A DNA stretch of 15,458 nt from UBA1724 sp963632245 (lineage in GTDB: Bacteria > Verrucomicrobiota > Lentisphaeria > Oligosphaerales > Oligosphaeraceae), in contig CAVGTF010000043.1 of the NCBI GenBank assembly GCA_963632245.1, positions 1 to 15,458 of the forward strand, read 5' to 3'. The notes beneath the pieces are model-generated. The model made no database searches. It worked only from the letters and a program-made list of their open reading frames with translations, and was not told the DNA's origin. The stretch's first letter is position 1. Each line of letters begins with the position of its first letter. Below are positions 1 to 5,882 of the stretch, piece after piece. A program made the translations under genes and the position numbers.

Positions 1-137
1 ATGGGAGCACGAGGCTTTGATAATGTGTCATAAGTTTTTTTTTGCAACCACTTGCGAGAAAATATGTGATTTTGGATGCAAATATTTTGCCTTATCCGCC
101 CCCTCTGTTTTGACACCTTGAAATATCTATCTTACAC

Positions 138-2435
138 TTACTGTGTCGGTTGCTGTGTTGCAGTCGCGGCCAGGGAGAGTGGTGTGATGGGGGTGGGGAA
201 GGTAGCGGGGTTCAGGATTCTCCAGGTGAGTCGTGTGAAGCGTGCCAGGGGGGTATCGTTTTCCACGGCGCGTTTGATGGCGGAGGGTGCTCCCAGGAGG
301 ATGAAGAGTTTTTTAGCGCGTGTGACTGCGGTATAGAGGAGATTTCGCTGGAGCATCACGTAGTGTTGTGTAAGCAGTGGCGTGACCACGGCGGGGAATT
401 CGGAGCCCTGTGACTTATGGATGGTGACGGCGTATGCGTGGAGGAGTTGCGTGCAGTCCTGCGCCTTGTATTCCACGGTGTGTTTGTCGAATGCGACCTC
501 GAAGGTCCGGTTTTTCTGGTCGAGGGAGACGATGCGTCCCATATCGCCATTGAAGACCTGGTTGTCGTAGTTGTTTTTCGTCTGCATCACGCGGTCTCCC
601 AGTCGGAAGATCCGGTTTTGTTCGCCGGCGAGAGTGAATTCCGGCTTTTCGGGGGAGGGTGGATTGAGCTGTGCCTGGAGTGCCTGGTTTAGGGCGATGG
701 TGCCGCATTCGCCCTTTCGCATGGGCGTGAGCACCTGGATGTCCTCTATGGCGTTGTATCCGAAGAAATTCGGGATATCCTTGGAGCAGAGCTTCGTCAG
801 GAACTCCTGGCATTGTTGGGGGGCATCGCAGGGATAGAAGTAGAATTCGCCGATGGTGCCCTTTGTGGGATTGGTCAGATCGGGGATTTGTCCCTGATTG
901 ATGGCGTGTGCATTGGCGATGATCCGGGAGCCCTCGGCCTGTCGGTAGATCCGCGTGAGGGCGACCACCGGGATCTTGTGGCATTCCAGCAGATCATGGA
1001 GGATGGCGCCGGGGGAGACGGAGGGCAGCTGGTCCTTGTCGCCCACCAGGACCACGCGGGTCTTCGGGGGGATTGCCAGGAAGAGCGCGTGTGCCAGGGC
1101 GAGATCCAGCATGGAGACCTCGTCCACTACCAGGAGATCGCAATCCAGGGGGCTTTTCTCATTGACCGTGAATTGTCCGCACTTTGGATCGTATTTCAGC
1201 AGCCGGTGGAGCGTGGAGGCGGTCTTGTCGCGAGTGGATTCGGCGAGGCGTTTTGCGGCGCGGCCGGTGGGCGCGGCCAACTGGACCTTCCAGTGATTCT
1301 CGTGCGCCAGGTCCACCAGCCGTCGTAGGACGGTGGTCTTTCCCACGCCAGGGCCGCCGGTGACGATGGAGATGGGCGAGACCAGCGCCATCTTCACGGC
1401 CTGTTCCTGTTCCGGATTCAAGACGAGTCCATCGGGCGGAGAGGGCGGCAGGTAGAGTCGATCCAGGGGCGGGAATTTCTGAAGGAGATGGGTGGTGATC
1501 AGTCGTGCCAGCTGCCGTTCCTGGAGCTCCATGTCGGGTGCATAGCAGAGTGGCTCGGATTCTCCGGGGAATTGCAGCGAGAGGAGCTGTCCATTCTGGA
1601 GGGCGGCCTCGTAGCCATTTTTCAGGAGGGTCTCCCGGGGTACTTGCAGGAGCTTTTCGGATTGCTGGAGGAGCTGTGAGAGTGGGAGGCAGACGTGTCC
1701 GGAGAGGGATGCTTGCCGGAGGGTATATACGATGCCGGCGGAGAGTCGTTTGGTGGAATCCGGCGTGAATCCCAGGCTGGATGCCACGCGATCGCAGGTC
1801 AGAAATCCGATGCCCTCCATGTCGCGTTCCAGTCGGAACGGGTTGTTCTGGACCAGCTGCGCGGCATTCCGGGGCGCGTATTTCTGGATGATCTTCTGCG
1901 CCATGGCGGAGGAGATCCCGTGTTCCAGGAAGAAGATCTGCTGATCCCGCTCATCCACTACCTTCTGCCAGGACTCCAGAATGCTCTTCAGGCGCTTTTT
2001 GCCAATGCCGGGCACCTCGATGAGACGGCCCGGCGCATTGTCCAGGATCTCCAGCGTCTTGTCACCGAAGCACTTCACGATGGCCTGGGCGGTCACTTCG
2101 TTGATGCCGGGGAGCACTCCGCTGGCCAAATACTTCTGGATGCCATTGCGGGATTTGGGCAGCAGGAAATGCGCGGAGGTGACCTTGAATTGACGACCGA
2201 AGCGCGGATGGTCGGTCCAGCTGCCCTCCGCCTCCACCTCCACGCCCTCCATGACGCCAGAGAGATTCCCCACCAGACACGCCTCTTCGTCGTTGTCCGA
2301 ACGCTTCACAATTACCACGCCATACCCCGATTCCCCTGAAAAGACCACCCGCGAGACCTGTCCCACCACGGTCTCTTCCTCAGGAAGCGGCAGGGAGGGG
2401 GAGGAGGACGGTGTGGTGTGGCGGGGGGAAGACAT
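138..2435 (-). CDS. recD2: RecD2-type ATP-dependent 5'-3' DNA helicase (RecD/TraA family)
   Basis: Superfamily 1B DNA helicase of the RecD2 class, the kind found in bacteria as a stand-alone enzyme rather than as a RecBCD subunit; family members act in DNA repair and replication-fork maintenance. The protein is 765 aa, within the usual 700-800 range. An N-terminal OB-like region (about 20-95) is followed by a helix-hairpin-helix stretch with VPGIGKKR near residue 143. The motor core shows Walker A GGPGVGKTT (360-368), Walker B DEVSML with D438/E439, motif III LVGDKDQLPSV, the LTRIYRQ motif, motif V VTIHKSQGSEF and motif VI YTAVTRAKK (701-709, R706 as likely arginine finger). The ATG is preceded by a pyrimidine-rich heptad tract and no Shine-Dalgarno sequence. 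No recB or recC homologue is nearby, which supports RecD2 over RecD. It is divergent from pfkA. I see no intrinsic terminator between its stop and the window edge. Confidence 0.95.
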   Translation of the reverse strand: MSSPRHTTPSSSPSLPLPEEETVVGQVSRVVFSGESGYGVVIVKRSDNDEEACLVGNLSGVMEGVEVEAEGSWTDHPRFGRQFKVTSAHFLLPKSRNGIQKYLASGVLPGINEVTAQAIVKCFGDKTLEILDNAPGRLIEVPGIGKKRLKSILESWQKVVDERDQQIFFLEHGISSAMAQKIIQKYAPRNAAQLVQNNPFRLERDMEGIGFLTCDRVASSLGFTPDSTKRLSAGIVYTLRQASLSGHVCLPLSQLLQQSEKLLQVPRETLLKNGYEAALQNGQLLSLQFPGESEPLCYAPDMELQERQLARLITTHLLQKFPPLDRLYLPPSPPDGLVLNPEQEQAVKMALVSPISIVTGGPGVGKTTVLRRLVDLAHENHWKVQLAAPTGRAAKRLAESTRDKTASTLHRLLKYDPKCGQFTVNEKSPLDCDLLVVDEVSMLDLALAHALFLAIPPKTRVVLVGDKDQLPSVSPGAILHDLLECHKIPVVALTRIYRQAEGSRIIANAHAINQGQIPDLTNPTKGTIGEFYFYPCDAPQQCQEFLTKLCSKDIPNFFGYNAIEDIQVLTPMRKGECGTIALNQALQAQLNPPSPEKPEFTLAGEQNRIFRLGDRVMQTKNNYDNQVFNGDMGRIVSLDQKNRTFEVAFDKHTVEYKAQDCTQLLHAYAVTIHKSQGSEFPAVVTPLLTQHYVMLQRNLLYTAVTRAKKLFILLGAPSAIKRAVENDTPLARFTRLTWRILNPATFPTPITPLSLAATATQQPTQ

Positions 2436-2440
2436 GGAAG

Positions 2441-2470
2441 AAATGAGAAATGAGGAATGAGGAATGAGGA
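2441..2470. repeat. Heptad tandem repeat, GGAATGA type, directly upstream of recD2
   Basis: On the plus strand TGA recurs at 2444, 2451, 2458 and 2465, exactly every 7 bp, in units close to GGAATGA. Read in the recD2 direction this is a pyrimidine-rich tract that ends about 5 nt before the recD2 ATG. A similar GGAATGAGG sequence forms the pilT terminator stem (5620-5650), and a GGAGGAA heptad tract sits in the same place before carA. Confidence 0.8.
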
Positions 2471-2475
2471 GTTGT

Positions 2476-2518
2476 GGCCACTCTGCAGTGGGCCTTGGCG
2501 CCCGCGAGCGGTCGCCAA
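2476..2518. other. Two adjacent hairpins upstream of recD2
   Basis: The first hairpin pairs CCACT (2478-2482) with AGTGG (2487-2491), with outer GGCC pairing through a bulge. The second pairs TTGGCG (2495-2500) with CGCCAA (2513-2518) around an inner CCGC/GCGG stem with a GA loop. They lie between the heptad tract and the palindromic element, the same order as upstream of carA. Neither is followed by a T-run in the recD2 direction. The rest of 2519-2568 shows no clear feature. Confidence 0.6.
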
Positions 2519-2568
2519 ACCGCCGGCGAAGCTAAAGGGCGCCGCAGTTTCAAATTAGGAGTTAAAAA

Positions 2569-2772
2569 TGCACTGCCGGCAAGGCGGAAGGGCGTAGGCG
2601 GGGGAGCGGGGGCGGCGAATTCGTGGCTAGGCTCAAGTGGCTAGTGGTTAGTTTATTTGGTCGCTCCGCGGGAATTCCGCCGCTGGACGGCGGTATTAAG
2701 TACCGCGGCATCAGCAGCGGAAGGGGCCGCGCAGCGACCTTGCAACTAGCCACTAACAGCTAACCTGCTAAC
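2569..2772 (-). repeat. Palindromic intergenic element, copy A (TAG-heptad family)
   Basis: This is the reverse complement of the element at 7436-7622. Over 2596-2757 I count about nine differences and one indel against 7436-7596, close to 94% identity by eye. TAG heptads on the left lie at 2628, 2642 and 2649 (the one at 2635 has decayed). CTA, the reverse of TAG, recurs on the right at 2746, 2753 and 2760. Between them are two inverted arms, 2660-2698 and 2702-2739, each with a CCGCC/GGCGG-type hairpin. It lies in the divergent spacer between recD2 and pfkA. No protein is encoded. Confidence 0.85.
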
Positions 2773-2789
2773 TACTGGACCTTACCCTA

Positions 2790-2812
2790 GGAATGCGTGA
2801 TAGGCGCATTCC
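2790..2812. other. Perfect 8-bp hairpin upstream of pfkA
   Basis: GGAATGCG (2790-2797) and CGCATTCC (2805-2812) pair perfectly around a 7-nt loop. There is no T-run after it, so it is not an obvious terminator. It resembles the hairpin that ends each long repeat unit elsewhere (7197-7219 and 9044-9062). It lies about 100 bp before pfkA. An 11-nt motif, TACGCTCTGCC, follows at 2834-2844 and recurs at 15421-15431. Confidence 0.6.
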
Positions 2813-2908
2813 GGGGTATTATAGTTTCCTCCGTACGCTCTGCCTAGAGGCGGGGAGTAGTTTTGTGTTTTTGTCATCGCGCGTTTTCGCGTATTTTGGA
2901 TACTTGCC

Positions 2909-4273
2909 ATGCTTCCTCAGAACATCAATGTCGACCTGGATGCGTTGCCGCAGATGGACTTTTCGATTTCCCGTCTGGGCGCCCCCACCTTGACCTCTCC
3001 TTTAAAGGACGCCATCTTCGTGGATGACTCCGAGCGGATCTGTTTCTGCGCGGACGCCGCGCGGAACCAGCTCTTTTTGAAGGAGCACAACATGATGCCG
3101 TCCTTTTTGGCAGCCGGACCCCGTCGGCAGATCTTCCATGATGCCGCCTGGACCCGTGTGGGCATCGTCACCTGCGGTGGCCTGTGCCCGGGCTTGAACG
3201 ATGTCATCAAGGGCCTGGTGAACACCCTGTGGTATGTCTACGGCGTGGACAACATCTTCGGCATCAAATACGGCTACCAGGGCTTGAATCCGGCCTACAA
3301 GTTGAGTCCCATGGTCTTGAATCCGGATGTGGTGGACGACATCCACTCCGAGGGCGGCACAATCCTGGGGTCCTCCCGTGGCAAGCAGCCCACTGAGGAG
3401 ATGGTCAAGACCATCGATCGCCTGAACATCAATATCCTCTTTACCATCGGCGGTGACGGCACCCAGCGCTGCGCCCACGAGATCGCCATGGAGTGCAAGC
3501 GCCGTCGGGTGGAATGCAGCGTGGTGGGCATTCCGAAGACCATCGACAACGACCTGAACTTCATGGACAAGACCTTCGGTTTTGAGACGGCAGTGCAGGC
3601 GGCGGCGAATATCCTGAGCTGTGCTCACAACGAAGCGAAGGGCGCCTACAATGGCCTGGGACTGGTTCGCCTCATGGGACGGGATTCCGGATTCACGGCG
3701 GCCTTCGCGTCTTTGGCCAATTCCGTGGCGAATTTCTGCCTGATTCCGGAGGTGCCCATCCGCCTGGAAGGCGAGGGCGGACTCCTGCAGGCCATGGAGA
3801 CCCGTATGCTCCATAAGCAGCACGCGGTGCTGGTTGTCTCCGAGGGCGCGGGACAGGACCTGGTCTCCGGTCAGCGCACCAAGGACAAGTCCGGTAATCT
3901 CCTCCACGAGGACATCGGCGTCTTCCTGAAAGAGCGCATCAAGGAGCATTTCGCCAAGAAGGGCCTGGAGATCAACATCAAATACTTCGATCCCAGCTAC
4001 GAAATTCGGAGCCTCCCCGCGAACTCCTACGACTCCATTTTCTGCCTGCACCTGGCACAGCATGCGGTCCACGCCGCCATGGCGGGCATGACGGATCTGG
4101 TGGTGGGCAACTGGCAGGGATACTTCATCTATGTGCCTATCGCCATGGCCACCAGCGCACGCCGAAAGGTGGATCCCTTCGGACAACTCTGGCAGAGCGT
4201 CCTGCTGACAACTCGTCAGGCGAAGCTCATGGACGGACAGTGCGGCCCCAATTCCAAGGCCACTGGATTCTAG
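2909..4273 (+). CDS. pfkA: 6-phosphofructokinase, group II (plant/trypanosome-like), predicted ATP-dependent
   Basis: Glycolytic enzyme converting fructose 6-phosphate to fructose 1,6-bisphosphate in the cytoplasm. The 454-aa protein has the long N-terminal region typical of the plant/trypanosome/spirochaete-like PFK class. Visible motifs are GGLCPGLN (90-97), GGDGTQR (181-187), PKTIDND (209-215, with D213 the expected catalytic base) and MGRDSGF (256-262). Gly184 sits where PPi-dependent enzymes usually have Asp, favouring ATP as phosphoryl donor. Lys210 is the residue typical of PPi-type and trypanosomal enzymes, so the donor call is an inference. The ATG at 2909 has no Shine-Dalgarno sequence. 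A weak promoter-like pair, TTGTCA (2871) and TATTTT (2892), has a short 15-nt spacer and is not claimed. A large hairpin terminator follows. PPi-PFK is the main alternative. Confidence 0.92.
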   Translation: MLPQNINVDLDALPQMDFSISRLGAPTLTSPLKDAIFVDDSERICFCADAARNQLFLKEHNMMPSFLAAGPRRQIFHDAAWTRVGIVTCGGLCPGLNDVIKGLVNTLWYVYGVDNIFGIKYGYQGLNPAYKLSPMVLNPDVVDDIHSEGGTILGSSRGKQPTEEMVKTIDRLNINILFTIGGDGTQRCAHEIAMECKRRRVECSVVGIPKTIDNDLNFMDKTFGFETAVQAAANILSCAHNEAKGAYNGLGLVRLMGRDSGFTAAFASLANSVANFCLIPEVPIRLEGEGGLLQAMETRMLHKQHAVLVVSEGAGQDLVSGQRTKDKSGNLLHEDIGVFLKERIKEHFAKKGLEINIKYFDPSYEIRSLPANSYDSIFCLHLAQHAVHAAMAGMTDLVVGNWQGYFIYVPIAMATSARRKVDPFGQLWQSVLLTTRQAKLMDGQCGPNSKATGF

Positions 4274-4290
4274 ACAGCCACACGCACCTT

Positions 4291-4391
4291 CCTCGCAAGT
4301 TACACGCGCCTCCAGGAATAAGGAACAGGCCCGCAGGCATCGCCCCCTGGTTCCTTTTCCTGGGGCGTTTTCTTGCGAGGGGACGTTTTTT
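4291..4391 (+). terminator. Large hairpin terminator after pfkA
   Basis: A long imperfect inverted repeat spans 4291-4380. The base pairs CCTCGCAAG (4291-4299) with CTTGCGAGG (4372-4380). The upper stem pairs CCAGGAA (4312-4318) with TTCCTGG (4357-4363) and AAGGAAC (4320-4326) with GTTCCTT (4350-4356), with small bulges. GGACG and six T residues (4386-4391) follow. This fits a rho-independent terminator of unusual length lying 17 nt after the pfkA stop. It could also fold in the leader of pilT, whose ATG is about 90 nt further on. Confidence 0.7.
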
Positions 4392-4483
4392 GACTTATAT
4401 TCACGCCTCGTCGCCACGACGACGACAGCGGAGGGACAGTTCCCCCGCATCCAAGACACACATAAGGACAAGTTCCATCCACT

Positions 4484-5590
4484 ATGGCCGTAGCACTGAA
4501 ATCCTCCTGCCTCCACGACCTGCTGAAATACGCGGTTGACGAGCGGGCCAGCGACTTGCACATCCGCGAAAACAAGAATGTGCAGTTGCGTATTGACTCC
4601 AATCTGGTCCAGCTGGACTACGAGACGGACACCGAGATCTTCGATAAATTCTGCAACGACATTGTCCCGAAGGGCAAATACGACGAATTCCTGGCGAAGG
4701 GTGACTTGGATTTCGCCTGGCAGGAGCCCGATGCCGGTCGTTTCCGTGTGAATCTGCATTTGCAGCGTGGCAACCGCGGCATCACCATGCGTTGGGTGAA
4801 GAGCAAGGCTCCCACGGTGAAGGAGGCCGGACTCCCCGAGATCCTGAAGACCATCGCTTCCAACAGCAACGGAATCATCTTCATCACGGGTACCACCGGT
4901 TCCGGTAAGTCCACCACCATGGCCGCCATGCTGGACTTCATCAACACGAACTTCCGGAAGCACATCATCACCATCGAGGACCCCATCGAATACACCTTCG
5001 AGGATAACCTCTCCTTCTTCGAACAGCGCGAGGTGGGACTGGATGCCGAGACCTTCGATTCCGCACTTGTCCACGCGCTGCGCCAGGATCCCGATATCAT
5101 CGTGGTGGGCGAGATGCGTAACCGCACCACCTTCGAGACCGCCCTGGCGGCTGCCGAAACTGGTCACATGGTGATCACCACTTTGCACACCAAGGACGCC
5201 CCGCAGTCCATCAACCGAATCCTGGATATGTTCTCCATTGAGGAGCGCGATTCCATCCGGAAGTCCCTCTCCGACGTGGTGAAGGCAATCATTTGCCAGC
5301 GTCTGGCAAAGAAGGCGAGTGGAAAGGGCGTGGTGCCCATCACCGAGGTCATGATCAATGCGCCTATCGTCAAGAAGCTGATCTTCGATGGACGCATTGA
5401 CAAGCTCCCGCAGGCCATCGAGGCCGGCGAGGAACAGGGCATGATGACCTTCAATCAGTGCCTCCTCAAACACTACAACGCCGGCGATATCTCCGAGGAG
5501 AAGGCACTGGAGCTCTCCGACAATCCCCAGGCGCTCCGCATGAACATCAAGGGTATCTTCCTCACTGATTCCGGCGGAATCATTCAATAA
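4484..5590 (+). CDS. pilT: Type IV pilus retraction ATPase, PilT/PilU family
   Basis: Hexameric cytoplasmic secretion ATPase that powers type IV pilus retraction and twitching. The 368-aa protein has an N-terminal PAS-like domain (about 1-105) with ASDLHI near residue 22, then Walker A GTTGSGKST (136-144), the Asp box IEDPIEY (164-170), Walker B DPDIIVVGEMR (202-212) and the His box TGHMVITTLHT (226-236). The hallmark PilT C-terminal AIRNLIRE is replaced by APIVKKLIF, and the tail with a QGMMTFNQ segment and ALRMNIKG resembles PilU more than PilT. The exact paralogue is therefore uncertain. An AAGGA at 4464-4468 is a weak, distant ribosome site. No other pilus genes are in the window, so it stands alone between metabolic genes. 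Its stop codon lies inside a 38-bp palindrome. Confidence 0.93.
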   Translation: MAVALKSSCLHDLLKYAVDERASDLHIRENKNVQLRIDSNLVQLDYETDTEIFDKFCNDIVPKGKYDEFLAKGDLDFAWQEPDAGRFRVNLHLQRGNRGITMRWVKSKAPTVKEAGLPEILKTIASNSNGIIFITGTTGSGKSTTMAAMLDFINTNFRKHIITIEDPIEYTFEDNLSFFEQREVGLDAETFDSALVHALRQDPDIIVVGEMRNRTTFETALAAAETGHMVITTLHTKDAPQSINRILDMFSIEERDSIRKSLSDVVKAIICQRLAKKASGKGVVPITEVMINAPIVKKLIFDGRIDKLPQAIEAGEEQGMMTFNQCLLKHYNAGDISEEKALELSDNPQALRMNIKGIFLTDSGGIIQ

Positions 5591-5619
5591 ACGCTTTCTC
5601 GAGAAAGTGTTTATTGAAT
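5582..5619 (+). other. 38-bp palindrome over the pilT stop codon
   Basis: Positions 5582-5600 and 5601-5619 are inverted copies of each other around a central CTCGAG. All 19 pairs form in RNA, with a single G-U wobble. The pilT stop codon (5588-5590) is inside the left arm. There is no loop sequence, so the tip pairs would open in RNA. It is directly followed by the terminator hairpin. Confidence 0.8.
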
Positions 5620-5659
5620 TTAGGAATGAGGAATGTTTCCTCATTCCTAATTCTTTTTT
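5615..5659 (+). terminator. Rho-independent terminator after pilT
   Basis: TTAGGAATGAGGAA (5620-5633) pairs perfectly with TTCCTCATTCCTAA (5637-5650) over a 3-nt loop, and GAATT/AATTC extends the stem past one bulged T. The T-rich tract 5651-5659 follows. This is a textbook terminator shape although the stem is AT-rich. The stem uses the same GGAATGA-type sequence as the heptad tract beside recD2. Confidence 0.8.
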
Positions 5660-5703
5660 CGCGGACAGAGTGCCGCGGAGCGGCACGATGGACGCGAAAA
5701 AAG
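5653..5703 (+). promoter_or_regulatory. Nested hairpin over the start of the small membrane protein gene
   Basis: CTTTTTTCGCG (5653-5663), which contains the terminator T-run, is perfectly complementary to CGCGAAAAAAG (5693-5703) inside the next coding region. Nested within is a 7-bp hairpin, GTGCCGC (5670-5676) with GCGGCAC (5680-5686), whose loop and edge hold GGAG (5677-5680), 7 nt from the ATG at 5688. The likely ribosome site and start codon are thus inside the structure. A regulatory role is inferred; the base pairing is seen directly. Confidence 0.6.
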
Positions 5704-5882
5704 ACCAGCTTTCTCTCCGCAGGCGTCAGAAATTGCAGGCGGTCTTGGAGAATCAGGGGGCGCGAGTGCGTGGGCGGTATCGTCGACGGGGCTCGACGCG
5801 TGCGGCCATTGTCTTTGGGTGGCTATTGTTTGTGATATTCTTCCTTTGTCTTTTGGGGGTGATCCATGAGTATTTCCTGTAA
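5688..5882 (+). CDS. Small basic single-pass membrane protein, unknown function
   Basis: A 64-aa protein not recognised as a known family. The N-terminal half is strongly basic (RRR at 11-13, RYRRR at 30-34) and the C-terminal half is a hydrophobic helix at about 40-59, ending HEYFL. By the positive-inside rule the N-terminus should be cytoplasmic. The ATG at 5688 is preferred over the in-frame ATG at 5607, because the region upstream of 5688 is the pilT terminator and the GGAG at 5677-5680 suits 5688. Its last 17 nt overlap dxr and carry the dxr ribosome site, so the two are probably cotranslated. In many bacteria dxr neighbours encode envelope functions (cdsA, rseP); this gene is neither. 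Confidence 0.65.
   Translation: MDAKKDQLSLRRRQKLQAVLENQGARVRGRYRRRGSTRAAIVFGWLLFVIFFLCLLGVIHEYFL
5855..5865 (+). promoter_or_regulatory. Extended Shine-Dalgarno sequence of dxr
   Basis: GGGGGTGATCC lies immediately before the ATG at 5866. It can pair with the canonical 16S rRNA 3' tail over 11 contiguous positions, counting one G-U wobble. The G-run ends 6 nt before the start. This decides the dxr start in favour of 5866 over the ATG at 5902. Confidence 0.8.

Noticed and set aside
35..43. T9 run as a terminator of a gene to the left
   Set aside because: No convincing hairpin precedes it within the window, and the upstream gene, if any, is not visible.
2596..2772. Insertion sequence with a transposase
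   Set aside because: The element is under about 210 bp and encodes no protein; no transposase motif is found in any frame of the window.
3002..5686. 894-codon open frame on the minus strand across pfkA and pilT
   Set aside because: It is fully antisense to two well-recognised genes; its Leu/His/Gly/Asp-rich low-information translation is what antisense reading of GC-biased codons gives, and it matches no family I know.
5607..5687. N-terminal extension of the small membrane protein from an ATG at 5607
   Set aside because: The extension would be encoded by the pilT terminator hairpin and T-run; the ATG at 5688 with GGAG upstream is more plausible.
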